A DNA stretch of 64,000 bases from Dicaeum eximium. Taxonomy: Eukaryota > Chordata > Aves > Passeriformes > Dicaeidae. How positions within the stretch are numbered: the first letter of the stretch is position 1; each line of letters begins with the position of its first letter. Shown here one piece after another: positions 1-15,000 of this stretch. The notes below the pieces were generated by a model. It made no database searches. It was not told the DNA's origin and was given only the letters and a program-made list of their open reading frames with translations. The stretch is from NCBI GenBank assembly GCA_013396995.1, contig VWZP01006707.1:1470118-1534117 (forward strand), written 5' to 3'. The translations under genes and the position numbers were made by a program.

Positions 1-3000
1 AGCAGATAGAAAAGTATCAGTAAAACTTAGCAGGAAATAGGTAATTGAGACAATTCATAAACTCCTCAACCTGCTCTCCTGCACATCTGCAGAATCCTGA
101 GAAAAGGAGGAGGACCATGGGCCAGATGAACTTTGTTGCTGCCATGAACCTGACCTGCTGTCCAGCCCTGTCACCTGTACGTGAACTATTACAGTTCTTG
201 TCCTCATCCTGTATCTCTTACAGAGATTTCAAACTTGCAACATCAGAATGATTTACAGAAGACTCCTCCCAGTAAAGATAGGTAATGCATGCGAACGGTT
301 AAAGGCAATGGGATTTTCTGGCTCATGGCAGAAAGAGTAGCACACAGGCCTGTGCTAAATAGAGTATCCATCCCCTCTCTCCTAAAGAAATGCCTGTATG
401 CTATTAATACCACAAGATGAAACTCAGCTGTATAAATAAAACCCCTGATTTCAGCTGAGTCTTCGTCATCTCTCTGGCATCCACTACCGTCTCTTCACAA
501 CAAAACTCTCAGGAGGACCTACAGTGCAGGGGCTTTTTTGTTCAAGTACACTGGACAGGAATGCAAGTCTGGTTTTATTATCTCCTCTTGGCAACTTAAA
601 ATTTATGAACAGCTAGATTGGAATTAAGGGAAAAAACACATCAAAGCCCAAAGTTCTGTAGGAAGTCCTTGAGTAAGCATTTGCAAGTCAGCATGGTTTA
701 AAATGGAAACACACTGTCTGGAAGTCAAGGGGACCCTGGATGCTCTTTCAAGAGACTCTCTGACATGCTGGATGACCTTCAATTACATCATTTATCTTTC
801 CCACATTAAAAAATATCTCCTTAAATGACCTTGCTAGGTAGCTCACTTAGAGAATTAAAAAATAAATACATGTAAATCCTCCTATTATTATTATTACTGC
901 TGTTACTATGTGGGCTGGAACTGTTGTCAGCGAACAGGCAGGACATAATTTAATTTTCTTTAAATATTTATTGTGCGACAACATAGCCATCTGTTTAACA
1001 TTCACTATATTTAGTTTCTGTCTTAAAAAACAGAAGGAAAGAAAGTACCAGCTTTTGACTTTTACTTCCACATATCCTTTCAAGCCACATATGCACTAAT
1101 ACATGGCCAATACCCTTTCAACTGTAGTATACAAGAAATTGCAGGAAAGTAGAAAGAATTTCAGCTTGGATGAAAACAATTCCAACCACAAATTTATTCT
1201 CCAAGATACAAACAAAGAGAATCTCTAGTTTTAGCAGTAAATATTTTGACTTCAGCATTGAGAAGGCAAAACAGGATATGAAGGAAAATAGTGGGACAAG
1301 AAGACATAGATGGCAATAAAGCACTGTGCAGAATGACCATATGCTAAAAGAGGAGAGACAAAAATATTGCAGATCTATACAAAATAGTAACTTCTCAATA
1401 GCATTAGTTTCTCTCCAGTGGATTATAATAAAAAAACATAATTCTTAAGTAACAGCTGTTACACAAATGTGCCTTTGGCATCTAAATGTATTCTGTTTGG
1501 ACTCTTCTATGAAAAGACTTCTCTTTTCCCTGTTTGCACTGTGTACTTCCAGCAGTCTGTATACAAAAATCTTTTAACATGTCAAACCACTGGGACTTTG
1601 AAATAATACAAGTCAAGGAGGTAGCAAAGAATCTAAACTAATCAACACACACTGAGTGAATTTTTGAGTAAGGAAAACTAAAAACCAGAAAACATTGGAT
1701 AAAATGCATTCATCCCATTTTATGCTTTCCCATTCCCTTATCTAATATTCCAAGCCTGAGACCATGAACCACTCCCAACACACCTCAGATCCTGCCAGCA
1801 GCACGCCTTACCATGCCAGTCCTGGTCCACCACTGCAATTCCAACATAGCTCAGCCCTTACTGGGAGTTTGCCCTAATTTTCTAGGGCTATTTATAAACT
1901 GTGATAGTACATCAGGTCAGTCATGCCTGTCTGAGAGGCCAGTATCTGACACCACAACAAAAAAGGGCACAGAGCTCAAGCCAAGAAACTCCAGCATGTA
2001 GGTGAAAAAGCACAAGCCAGACATACAAATTCAGAAAGATGCCCAAAACTATAATGCTTGTACTGTTTTAAACAGTTTCTTTTCATTTCTTCTATTGCTG
2101 ACAAGTCCTCCTGTTTTTATACAGCAAAAAGGTAACATGCTCTAATGGTGGTAGTGGTAATGGCACACTGCTGTCACTGATTTACTGGCACTTGATGACT
2201 GAATGGATAGCAAACAACAACTCCCACATACAGTATCAATAATTTGACCTTCAACTACAGATGTGACCTTCTGTTCATAAACTGCAGTTTCCAAATTTGT
2301 GAAGCAAAAGAATTTTTTAACAACTGTGACTAATAAACCCATAAGGATCTGAATATTACCTTTTCACCCAAAAAAAACCACCCCAAAACCCAAAGAGAAG
2401 CGTAATCATTTAGGAGAGGTAGCAACTGCTTTGGAAACACTTTTGTGTTTGTGACCAGCACAGACACTGCCCACTTACAAGTCACGCTCCTGTGGAGCAA
2501 GGGTTGAGCACTGGCACAGGCCTGTAACCTCTCCTCAGTTTCTCAACACAGACAAAGATTTAAACAAACACAACAGCACAGACTTCTGTCTAAAATGAGC
2601 TGACACTGGACTTGGTTTAAACTGAACATGGTGGGAGAATAAGTTGAAGATGTGCCATTGCCTGATCCATGCAAACAACAACTAGGTCTGCTCTCTGTTT
2701 TAGTTATACTCTCTGTTACAGTTCTTGAGGATATCACAAAAAAAGGGGGGAACTGCCCCCCCTTGAACTACATTTTTCCTCAATCCTGTCAAAACTCTGC
2801 ATTTATTTTTAGTGTTAATCTGCAATGCAGAATACATTTCTACCAAATATTTTATCACCAGTGTAATAATCTGAATTTAACACCTTGTTTTTAATGGGAT
2901 ATTTGTAATTGCTTTGTGATCTGACAGGAATCATAGCTATTTAAAACACTTTAAAAATACAGAATATAAGAAACTCATTCTGAATTTGGCCTAAAACTCA

Positions 3001-6000
3001 TTCACATCAGTTCCTACAATCTGTACTGTCCAGTTCCAGGTATTTCAAAGACTAGCACAAGAAAGCCTTGAAGACAAATTTGCAAAATAGGAATAAGGAA
3101 AAATAGTCGTCCTTATTATTGTTTACACTTATGGATACCTTGAGATCAAGGAAGCTGTCCAGAAGACCTTAAAAAGTTTGTTTTCATTTGCAGGATTTGT
3201 CTATATAACTGACACATAAATATTGGATTACTTTTGACCCTACACATTTTTAACCTGAATGATGTACTGTAGCAATACATTCCATACACTAATTTGGGTA
3301 CTGAGTAAAAAATATTTCCTTTGGCCAGAACTGAATTTGTTACTTTCCAGTATTGACAGTTTCCCTTTCTGATGGCAGCAAGGTATCTCTAACTAAGCCA
3401 CTACTTCAAACAAAAAATCATCAATACCCCTTTTACAGGATCTTTTTTACAGAGAAACAATTTCACAAATAGAAATGACTCTGCAATCACAGTAATTCAT
3501 AAAGATGCTGCAATCAGTATGAAAGGCACAGCCAATGCATGCACTGCACATTCTCTGCCTGTGTTTCTCAACAGCAGGATTACTCTTTAGTGCTGCTGCA
3601 CTTGAAGGGCAGAGCTCAGAGCACCTTCTCACAGCTCTGCACCCAGGCCTAGGAACAACAGGACCAGCAATACCATTATCACAAGGAATGATGATAAATA
3701 CAAAGCTTTCTGAGCATGTCATCACAGCTGTGGCAAACCAGAAAGATTCATGCCTCCCTTGATGGCTGGAACAGCTGTATGAATTAATCATTCCCTGGAG
3801 TGCTGCTCTTTTGAACTTGCCTTTATATGATTCCTACCTGCAGAATGTCAAGTTTGAAGCAGCTGGTGCTCTTGTGAGGCTGTTTTACAAAAATCTGAGA
3901 TAGCACATACAAAAAACAGCCAAACAACACATAAAAATTGAGATTACTCAACTAAGTGATAGAAAAAAAGAAATACAATGAACAACCCACTTGAGATTCC
4001 AATACAGTAATTTCATCTCTTCATCCACCACAAACTGTTAGAACAGCTAAAAAAAGCATTTTCTTATACTTTTCACTGTCATTAACTGGATCTTATGTCC
4101 TGATCTGGCCAGAACTACTTAGAGCAGCTAAAGCCAAACCTCATCAGTGTGCTGGCTGGCTTCCTCTCCATCATCTGAAAACCTGGATAGGAACTGTGTG
4201 ACCCTCTCCCCCACTAAAAAGCCTCACATAGCCATTAATTCATCTCTTGCAAATAACAGTGTCCCTGAAATAGATTAAATATCTTGCTATCCATCTTCAA
4301 ATGTACTCTTACTTGATTTCAGCTTTTCTTGTATTGACAATTCGAAAACATGAATGGATATCTAAGTACTGCTAAAGAGATCTAGTATTATCTCCCTGAT
4401 GTTAGCCATCAGGGTTTTAGTTGGGTCAAATAACCTCTCCATTTATTAGAAGAATAATTCTAGATGACTCAACAGTTTTCAAAATATTAAAGGATGTCTC
4501 TGACAGGCCTTATAATGAGATCACCACTAATTCTGAAATGACAAAAGCCTATGCAATGGTTTCCAGTCATTTGATGCTGGCAATAACCAAGTAGAGATGA
4601 CATTGTGCATTTTAGATATACAAAGAAAGGTCTCCTAACACTTTAGAGAGAAGTTATGACAAAGAGTGTTCAGTGTGGATAAGCCAGAGATATTCAAAGT
4701 GTTCATACAACAAAATGTCAGCGAAACAGCATTTTTGGCACGTTTATCTAATGCTAAGAAGTTAAATATGATAGATATTGATACAGATATCATATTAAAT
4801 ATTATAGTTCCTCCTTGTCAACACAGGCTTCATCAAGTGAAGATGCTTGTCTCTATTCCCTCTCTGATGCAGCAGACACTGACACTGTATCTACTGCTAC
4901 CCCTTTCACTGCACACATGCTTCCAGTGAATCAGTGACACAATTCAGAGACACCTACTCGGGGAACCATCATTTTAGCAAGTCTTGTGAGAAAACCAAAC
5001 AATATATAATCTACCCACAAACACTGAAAGGACAAAGATCTGTTGTGCAGATAAGCTACTGCTCTCCTGTTTCTCTCCTTCCATCATGGGACACTCAGTT
5101 TAACTGTTTCCAGAGTAATCTGTGCTCTACTGAATTCACCTGTTTTTACCTTTCCTTAAAATAGTACTGAAAAATAAATAAAAATACTTTCTTGCATATT
5201 AAGGCGTGAAGGAGCAGGGCAGTAGATAGCAGATACCATGGGCACCTTCCACCAATGTGTTATGCAGCTGAAACAAAAGACAAGAGCACTCCACAAAAAG
5301 GCCTTAAGCAAATGTCCTTTTTAATTTGATCACAAATAATTACTTCTAGCACAGACAAACTACCTAGAACTTCAAAACACCTGAATTCAACACTGGGTGC
5401 AAAATGAAAAGGTCAATCACAAATCAAGATGCCTTTTTAAAAACATTTTTAAAAGTACTTTTCTGCATTTATTTGCCCTCTCTTGCCTAAGTTTCTCTTC
5501 CAATCCTCAACACCTTGCACGGTGAGTTAGTCCTTTAATATAGAAAAATGTGGGCAGCAACTTTTTCAGTGCTGCTGAAGAGGTAGAGGAAGGTGACTGA
5601 CTTGCTGTTTGTCTTTTTAAATCAGCAAAGTCTGTGACTGTGTCCTGCCCAACTTTCTGCTCTGGGAGATCTAATGCCCCCTTCACCACCAGCCCTCCTT
5701 CCATCCCTAAGGGCAGGTGGCTCACAGCCACCCACAGAGCCCACACCAGCCACTGATGCTACCAGCAGTAACATCTATTTTGTATATATACTTCTATTCT
5801 TTTTGACAGTCAGAACCACAGTAACAGATACTAATGTTTGCTATAGTTTATATTCACTATCTCTATTAAAAAAAGACCCCAGCCTCCATACCAATATTCC
5901 CTAGAGCAAGACAAACCTGCTACACTGCTCAGTACGAAGTGCTGAAGCTGAATTGCTCTATTTACAAACACTTTAAATACTGTTACCTTTTGCTGAAAAG

Positions 6001-9000
6001 TAAGCTGGAAGATTTCCAAGGCAAAGGTAATGTGTATTATATACTTTGAAAACACGCAGTGCAGTTTAATAAATGTTTATCATTACTTTCTTGCTGGAAA
6101 GAAGAAATAAAACACAGCAAAGTACAAAAGCCAAAGAGAATCTCATTTTTTCTTTTTTCAATTTGCATACCTGTGTTGGGAGAATCTTTTGATCAAGCCA
6201 GTGCCAACCAGCACAAGTTATTTAATTGTGATGAGCAACGTGATGTGGTGTGATAACAACAGCTCAGAAGGCCGGGAAATCACACTTGGTGAAAATCAAT
6301 AGAAACTGTTAAGAGCAGAATCTTCACAGGTATACAGACATCACAGAGATAAAGCTTCTCTTTAGAAGAGGTAAGCCCCACTGTGCAAAGCACTGCCCAT
6401 GCAAAGTCACACAACAAATAGCTTTTCTACCCAGAAATAAACTCCTTTAGAAAATGTAGCTTTTTACTGCAACTGACTTTTGGGTCTCCTGACAGCTGAT
6501 ACCTTTCTCCCAAGCAACACAGCAGAAAGTCTAGTATCTGTAAACTACCTTAGATCTCATAGTAAAAGAAGAAAAACATTATACTCAACTCTTTCAACAG
6601 TGCAATCAGGAAGCACTCGTACAGAAACTGCCACGTCAGATTTCACAACTGGGTGGCAACTGGTTTGTAATCTCTGGCACAGGGCCCTCCAGTCCCAGAA
6701 CCATTCCAAAAAATAGCAGCTGGCACACAAAGATCAGAAATGTCAATATTGATTAACATTACATTCCAACGTCAAATTTTAAAGCCATATGAAATTTTCA
6801 GATTGCTGGACCTTGGGGAAAAAGAAGCAAAGCTAGCTTTCCAAAAAGGTTTCTGATCTCCTGGAAAATACAAATTGGTAATGCTGTAAAAGCCAACTTC
6901 GCAGCAAGAATGAAGTCTGCCTATTGCAGGTGCTCTCAACCCCACCACACACAGCCCCTCCTTTTCTTACAAATCTGAGTGCAAATGCTCAGGAAGAACA
7001 GGGCTTACCTCAAATTCTTAACAGGGTGACACACTTCACTGGAGTTAGAAGCAGATGAATATGGTAGAGATAATCTTATGACTGCCTGACTCTTGGAAGG
7101 GCCAAGGGGCTCTGATGAATGTATTTATTGCTGTAATCTTGAGCCAAATGCCTAAGGGTGACTGCTATTTCAAATCCTCTAAAGCCTGAGAAAACAGATA
7201 ATCCATTGTTTAAAGATTTTAACTAAGAAAGACCAAGGTTGCAAAGCCTCAGGCAGAAAGAACAATGAAACACCAGACAGGAGAATACTTTGCATTAGTT
7301 TGCTGCCCACATACTGCTGTGCTTTGCACATTATACAAGAAATAGCAGCAACTGGACCTTTATATTAAGGAAGAGCTTTTACTGAAGAAGGAGAAGAAAG
7401 GGGATTCCTCTACCCAGCCTTATAGCTACTTGCTCCCAGATGCACTATACACTAAAGGATTATAAGCCCTAGCAGTGATTAGTTATGCCCAATATGAGCT
7501 ACATTACACAGGCATAGAATTTTTACAGCACTTGGCACTGCCAATGAGGCCCCTTTAATAAAAGGCCTCAAGCTGAATACTTAATATTGTACCATTCAAA
7601 GAAAGTCAGTAGTCATGTACAATCTCTGCAGCTAGTACATTTAAAGCATGACTATGCTGTGCTAGCAGTGTAATGGCAATGCTGACCTCGTGCAAGAAGC
7701 TTGCCAAGCCAAAATAATGCATTGTATGACTTGCTGCCCAGGAGAGAGACAATCTATCTGAGCAACTGTAACAGGGGAAAAAGTATTGCACTCACTGCTC
7801 TCAAGGACTGCTTCCTAGAATTTGTCATTTCCAAACCCACTAATCATTAACAAACATTCCTAAGAATTTTTGTGTGACACTTTCTCATCATTGTTTAAGA
7901 TGATCTTGGGTGACAGTGACAGGACAAAGAATCTTTGGCACCAAAATGACCAACTCAAAGCTAGATTCAGATCAGTATTAGTCAAAACTAATTTCTCCTT
8001 TTTTCTTGTATTCCATCCTGATTTCTGCAGTCTCAGTGAAGTCAGCCTTACAAGCAGAAAAAAGGAAGAAGAAGTCTCCTCACATTCACAGGGTGAATTT
8101 CACTGCAGTAGCCAGCTTGTTCCCACAACTTTACAAGAAAAAAAAAATACCCCAACCCATATTTCTTCCTGCATCTCCTTTCTTTTTCTTCAAGACAAAC
8201 AGAATCAAGCTAAGTAAGATTTTCTAAGAAGTATTACCTAACAGAAATTAATTTTATGAAATTTAAATTTAAAGATTTGAGTGTTATATCCTAATCTCTG
8301 TGCAGAGAAGGTCATTCCTATTTCATTTGGCTGAGAGCTCCCTCATGTTATTCTGGCTACCATGAAGGTCCTGGCATTTGTACTCACAAGCATTGCAACC
8401 ACTTCCCCAGCTCTGTCAGCAGTTTCACAGCTACACTGGAAGACGCTCCTGGTAAAAGGTCATGACTGCAAATGAGGATGGAACTCCACAGAGCCCCAGG
8501 AACAGTTACAGTATCCCAACAGAGAGCAGCTAGCAGAGACAGTGTAACACCAGTGTGAAGAGTTGCGAAGACAGGACAAAATGAGCAGTGCTCTCAGCAC
8601 TCATTTTCAAGTGTTACCCATTTTGGTGTTACCTATCCCATCCCAGCAGATCAAGCATGAGGATTCTAAATCACTAACCCATGAAGCCCAAATAACATCT
8701 GTATCCCCAACAAATGTTCTCTTCAGATAAAGCCTAATGATAGGGAAAAGCAGAATCTTGCATTTGTGATTTACACTCTAGAGTTGTATGAAGATGTGTT
8801 TGGCTGTATTTTTATTCTTTCTTAAGTTGGCTCATTTTCAGAAGTACTCAGTATACTTTAAGACCAAAGCATTTACAGACATACCCTCCAAGAAAAACCC
8901 TGCTTCCAGTGCAGACACTGTATCAACTTCCACTGCCCTGTCTCCAGCACTGCCTGGAGCTGATCTTCACCCTTGCACAGGATGCATTTCAGGAAGATAT

Positions 9001-12000
9001 AATTGCAGGAAGGGGAAGGGGCCTGAGCACTCCCAACTACTTCAGTCCTCAAAGATCTGTCCAGAATAGTATCATGGGACAGACTGTCTGTGCAAGGGTG
9101 CTAGGAAAAAATTATTGAGGAAAACACAGAAACGTTGCTTTTGTTTGGTTGGTTTTTAATTTGGTTTTGTTTGTTTGTTCAACAAGATATAGAAAAAACC
9201 AAGCCCAAGAACAATTCCATAGAAACATAACTAGTTTTCTGACATAACATGTCATGTTGTTCTGGTAAATTGCACAGGACTATAAAGATAATACAGCACT
9301 GCTCATCAGAGAAGCTGGGAAGTCTTGGAGTACATGCAAAAAAACAAAAACAAAAACAACCCACCACAAAACAAAACAAAAAAAAAACAAACCAAAAAGT
9401 GCGGGACCTGTGAACTCAGGGCTGGTCTGCACCTTGATCAAAATGACTACTTTGCTCTTCCTCAGGACCATTTTCTTCAGAAACTACTATTGCTATTACT
9501 TCTTCACTCCTACCCCTTACAAGAAATCACTGATATAAAAATTAACCCAGTGTCTAATCAGAAGTGGCAAAGAAGAGGCAGCAATAAAGGACTGCAGTTA
9601 CTGCTTGGTGTACTGGGCATGCAGCTTGGCTCTCCTCATGCTGCTTGTTTCAGAGTTTTACATGACCATTGTTAGTTAGGATTTAAAAACTTTGCAGGAC
9701 TGATGCAGAGAGAAGTAGCACAAGACTCCTCTTCAGCTTACACCACGTGAAACTGCACTGAGGTGACCATCTGGCATGTCTTTATGTGGTCACTCCTCTC
9801 CTCTGAAGACAGATGCCTTGGCATGCCATCAATTCATCTTATCCTCAAGGTACTCTGTGGTGTGCCACTACAAGAGCCTGACTGGGTTTCTTACTGATAA
9901 GTAACATTGTCCTTTCTGGAAAATGCTAACATAGCAAAAAAAGGTTTGTTTTGTTCTGTTATTTTAATTTCCACACGAGTTTCCTGACCTTACTTGCTGA
10001 GTTCTTGCGCCAATACACAGAAGCGCTGCTATAGGATTGGACTGCTTTCCTCAGCGGCAGCATTACTTTAACTGCAACCAAGAGCAGTATGTTCAAAGGG
10101 CATCTTCACCCTGTTTTCATTTAGCAATAGGAAAATGCTAGGACTAACATAAAAATAATTATACCATAGCTCTACTACATGCAAGAGAGTTAACAACCCC
10201 AGAGAAACCTTATGTTCAACACCAATTCTGACAATCCCTGAACACGAGTTTGCTCTTAACCTGCCCACATACACAACGCAAGACCAAAAAGAACTTTCAA
10301 GCTCTGCCTGATACCACAGGCACTGCAGCATCGCGTGTGGTTAGTGAGGAATTTGTATTTATAAGTAATGCTGGGAAAGGCAAACATCAATATTTTGTTT
10401 GAGGCAAAGCAAGTGCTTTGCCTGCAGAAAACTTTCTGTTTATATGTCTCTGTGGACCCGGGCCATGGAAACACACCCTGTTCCATGCAGAGTTACAGGA
10501 TACTAGAACATAGATGTGAGCACGTGATAACAGCACGTTTGCACGGTAGCCTTGACTCAGGAAAGTAGGCTTATTCACATCACGCTTTGATACAAGTGAC
10601 CAGATCAGAAAAAGGAACATACAGGAAGGAGATGGATGGAAGTCTCCAGACAAAACTAAATCAGGAGACAGTGACAGACCTCTTCTTATGAGGAAGATGA
10701 TTATGACTCAGCCGTAAGTAAAGCACATGCATTTTGAGCTTCAGTATCACTGAGTGAATCCAGTGCATTTAATTAAAAATATAACAGTGAAATTACATGT
10801 AACAAATTAAATACATTATTTGTAACTAAAATGGGGGGCAGGGAAAGCTCAATGTTTCAGGGCTGTTCTGGACAATAGATCAGACATGGAGACTAGCAAT
10901 TTAGGCCAGGCTTCAATACTGAAATGAATCTGCCTCATCACAACTGCTGGACTGGGCCAGGATCCCACTTCATCCCACTGAAAAAGCAGGTTTAACACTA
11001 CAATAGTTCACATCGCTCTCCTGAAAGTGGATTCACACAGCTGATGAAACAGGGAGCTGCAGCAGTCCTCACACACAGACACTCTGTGTTGATCGATGCA
11101 ATGTCTACACTAGTTTCTGTCTGCTCTTTTTAATACCTGCAGCCCACAATAACTGGAGGACAAGCAGTTTTCCAACAGTTAGGTGATGATGATTTCAGTT
11201 CTGTAGCTCCATTGCTGAGACAAAGGACGCCACTTCAAAGATATCTCTATACTTGAAACCGACCTACACACAGGTGATGTCCAGAAAAGAAACACAAACA
11301 AAACATGGGTGATGACAGATTCAAGAGGATAACATTTGAAGGGGTCAGGCAAAACATCAAACTTTTCTCCACTGAAATTTCTGCCTTTTATTAAATTGCA
11401 CAAAGGTTCCCAGTCTTGCTGTACTCCTTGTTCATCTTGGGCCATTAAATATTAAGAGGTATTCAACTTGCTGTGAAATTACATTATTCATCTCAGTCAT
11501 ACAATGTGCCACTGTGTTGGGCCACTCCAAACCTGAGCTCACCATTTGTTCAAAGTTAAGCTTCCAGCAGTGCAAAACCCAGACTGTGCAGGAGAGAAAC
11601 CAGTCTCTTTACAGAAAAAAATCATTGGCCAGTATGGACATTTTGACATTCTCCTTGCTTGGAGTCAACTACAATCTCTGCAGTTAGATTTTGAATCAAA
11701 GACCCACCCATGATTTGGGAAGGTCCTGGTTACCACTTATAATGGAATCCTGCCTGTTGAACAACTTAACCACAGAGGCAAGGGCAAAGAAAATTGACAG
11801 CTGCAGAACAAGCCGTAACAGTCAGCACTTCCAAAAGCTTTCAGAATAAAGTGTGAGTGGCATAGAATCCCCACATCAGCATTAGCTTAAAGAGAAAAAT
11901 GTACAGAAAAAATGTTCTAAATATGGGAAAGATAAATATGAGAAGAGACAAATTTACATAATTAATAGTGAAGATATTAAAAGTGCTACACTGAAAAGCA

Positions 12001-15000
12001 GTCCACAATTAGGAGCAAGTTAGCTGTCAGTCTGGAAGGGGTTCAACTCAGCTTCTGCTCAGATACTTATCCTGCTGACATTCTCTACATCTGGAGTGAC
12101 ACTCTCAGTTTTTAATATATTCAGTGGAAAAACAAAAAAGAACTTCCAGCAAGTGATTCACCTCAATAAATGTGGACATCGACTATAGGACAGATTTAGA
12201 AATGAACAGTGCCCTAACGTACCCTTAACATAAAGGGAACTTACAGTGCCCCTCAGATGTGGACACTTGAGCTGTATTTACATACTGTATCTTCCCATGT
12301 AACCAGATGAGTCCAGCTCTCATTATCCAAGAAAAGCCAGATCTGACTGTTTTAAAAGCCCTTTGTGATACAAAATTTTCCATTCACTCTAAAGCACCAG
12401 TAAGGGCTGGAGAGCTAATGCAAAGTCATTCAGTAAGAGGTTCTTGAAACAAAAATAGACATTTGTAAATATTCTGAGGTTCCAACCTTTCTGAAGTAAA
12501 TCTCAAGTTTCTCTGCTTTTCTAAATTGAGCTCTACTACTCACAAAGTAGCACAGCTAAGGCCTATCATTCCACTGTTTCCTTTGAGGAATTAATACCAA
12601 AGTGATTGAAAATGTAAGAGTTAAGATCTGTTGAAGAGCTCTAAAAACCCACGTGCAAGCTCTGATTTTACTTCACAGGCACTGCCAAGCAAATTAGCAT
12701 TAATTAGAGACAAGCTTAAAGACCAATAAAATATTAGGCTAATGGAATTATCTGGAACCGTAAAACTAAACACGATCAAAGGAAAACAAGTTGCTCCATC
12801 ACCCAATCTAATGGTCCTGACACAGGAGCCTCCCAACACAAACCACTCAGAGGAGTGGAATATTCTTGGAGAGTTCCCAATGCAGAACCGAATGGTGTAG
12901 GAGACTGGAGACACAAAGAGAAGAGCAAGGACAGGGTGCTGGGGTTGTATGCTTTCAAACAGACTGACCAGATGGCAGACCAGAACTGCAAAAAGAGATT
13001 AAGTAGGGATAAAATTGTCATTTTGCTGTCTCTCTTTCCTCCTTCCCTCTTCCATCAGTTATGCCAACCCAGCTCTCAATCCAACAACTGAATACAGAGA
13101 AAAAACATACACCAATAAATAAAATCAGCAGTGATCCCTGACTCTGGAGAGCACTATGACTTACTGGTGTGCCATCTAACACATGCAGCTTTATGATCTA
13201 CTCTCTCCCCCAGTGTGGAAACCCTCCCTGAGGAGGCATCCTCCTCCTGTGAGCTACTGTACTGGCATGGGAAGGTAGGAGAGGAGGGGACAGACCATGC
13301 TGTCTCTTGCTTTACAGAGAATGCCCTGGACAATCTTTTCTACTAATGGAGATATTTCTACAGGGGGAAAAAAAATTATGAATAATGCACTGCAGTGTTG
13401 AGAGAAAACAGATCAGTACTAGTGCAGTACAACTGTATCCCACACTCCCTCACTTCCATCCCACACTCAAAACATGTGACAAAATGCTGTAGACATTAAG
13501 TGCAGTGTGAGACACCCAAAGCACAGGGATTACCAGCTCTAGGACCTGCACAAGCCCTGTACACTGAGCAAAGGACACAATATATTTCTCCTTTTTCCAC
13601 CTCCTTTGATTTTGGAGAAAAAAATATAAACATTGATATCTGATCGCTGTTACTTTTAATGCCTAACTTCATAATTTGTATTTAATGACAAATATAAAAT
13701 TCACTTAATGGAAAGAAGAGGGCACTATCATAGACTAAGTTAAGGTGGTAACATTTCAGCCTGAGAAGAGCTGCAAGCATTGTTGATACTCCACATCTGC
13801 AACCCCAGCAGGAAGAACAGCTGCAGTTACACACAGCTACAAACACATTTGAAAGAGACAGGTATTTCCAAACACCTTCTTGGTATTGCTAGTACATAAG
13901 CAAGTGCTGCATGAAGCTGTCCTTTCTTATTTTGCACTATTTATTTTCCTTAACAAATTTAAAAGTAGGCTGAGTCTATATAAAGAGAGCATGTGCCCAT
14001 CCCTTCTCCTTGTTTGAAGAGTTTGGGCAGATCTAGAAAACAAGCAAACAGCAAATCCCACTTCTGTGAAAACAGATCTTGTTATACTGCCCAGCATAAG
14101 CCACAAATATTTTGAGAAGGTCCAAACTGCACTTAGAATCTTACCAAAACCCTCACATTCACTGCTAAATCAGTTAGCTTACTAAAAAATATTAGAGCAG
14201 GCAAGAATGTGATGGAAGTTATCTTCCTGGTGCAGAAGATGAATTCATCACTCATGTCTAGAGAGTTCTACTGCATTTTTAACAGAGCACAAATGGATTA
14301 AGTCTAGTAATCTACATAATTTCCTTTCAGGATATGGGTCTATATGGAAAAACAGTGCCCAAACAGCAACTGCCAGAGGACAAAGACCTTCAAATATCAC
14401 TATGTAGGAAGAATAGGCAGGGCTCTAATCTGTACACTCCACTAAATCTTTCAGTGGTAGTTTAAGATTTAACTGTGCTCCACAGCTCTACAGGAGATTC
14501 CTGCTTCCAGAGCAGGATCCGCAGAGCAAAAGGTCTGTCTGTAACTCACTAATGCAGCACACAGTCTGCCATCTCTGCAGCTGAAGCAGAGGCACATGGT
14601 CCCTTCTGATTTTACTGTAGTGGGAAAACTGCCAGGGTAAAGGCAGAGGGCACAGAAAAAAAGAAAAACAAAACCCAGACTTTGAGACTTTCAGATCTGA
14701 TGTCAGAACACCTGGAGATCAGGCAGGAGCTGCACCAGCACATGGTGCCTGCAGACTGAGCTGTGACAGGCCAGAGGTGAAGCGCCTCAGCACAGGCATA
14801 ATGAAAGACAGAGTTTCACCTCTTTGCATTATGTTCAATTAACCTAAGTAACTGTGTTCAGCAAAGTCACAGGGAATTTATTCTAAAGACAGCTAATGTT
14901 GCTTTGGGCCTTCTAAAAATATGCTCCCAGTACTCGCCTTTTACCACTCGTGTGCTGCTTAAAGCCTGTCATCAGAGAACAGCAGCAACTTGGATGTATT

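Noticed and set aside
3221..3405. Possible ancient CR1/L3-type LINE fragment (TTCCATA...AAATATTTCCTTT)
   Set aside because: The resemblance to remembered amniote repeats is suggestive but too short and diverged to support without an alignment to a repeat library.
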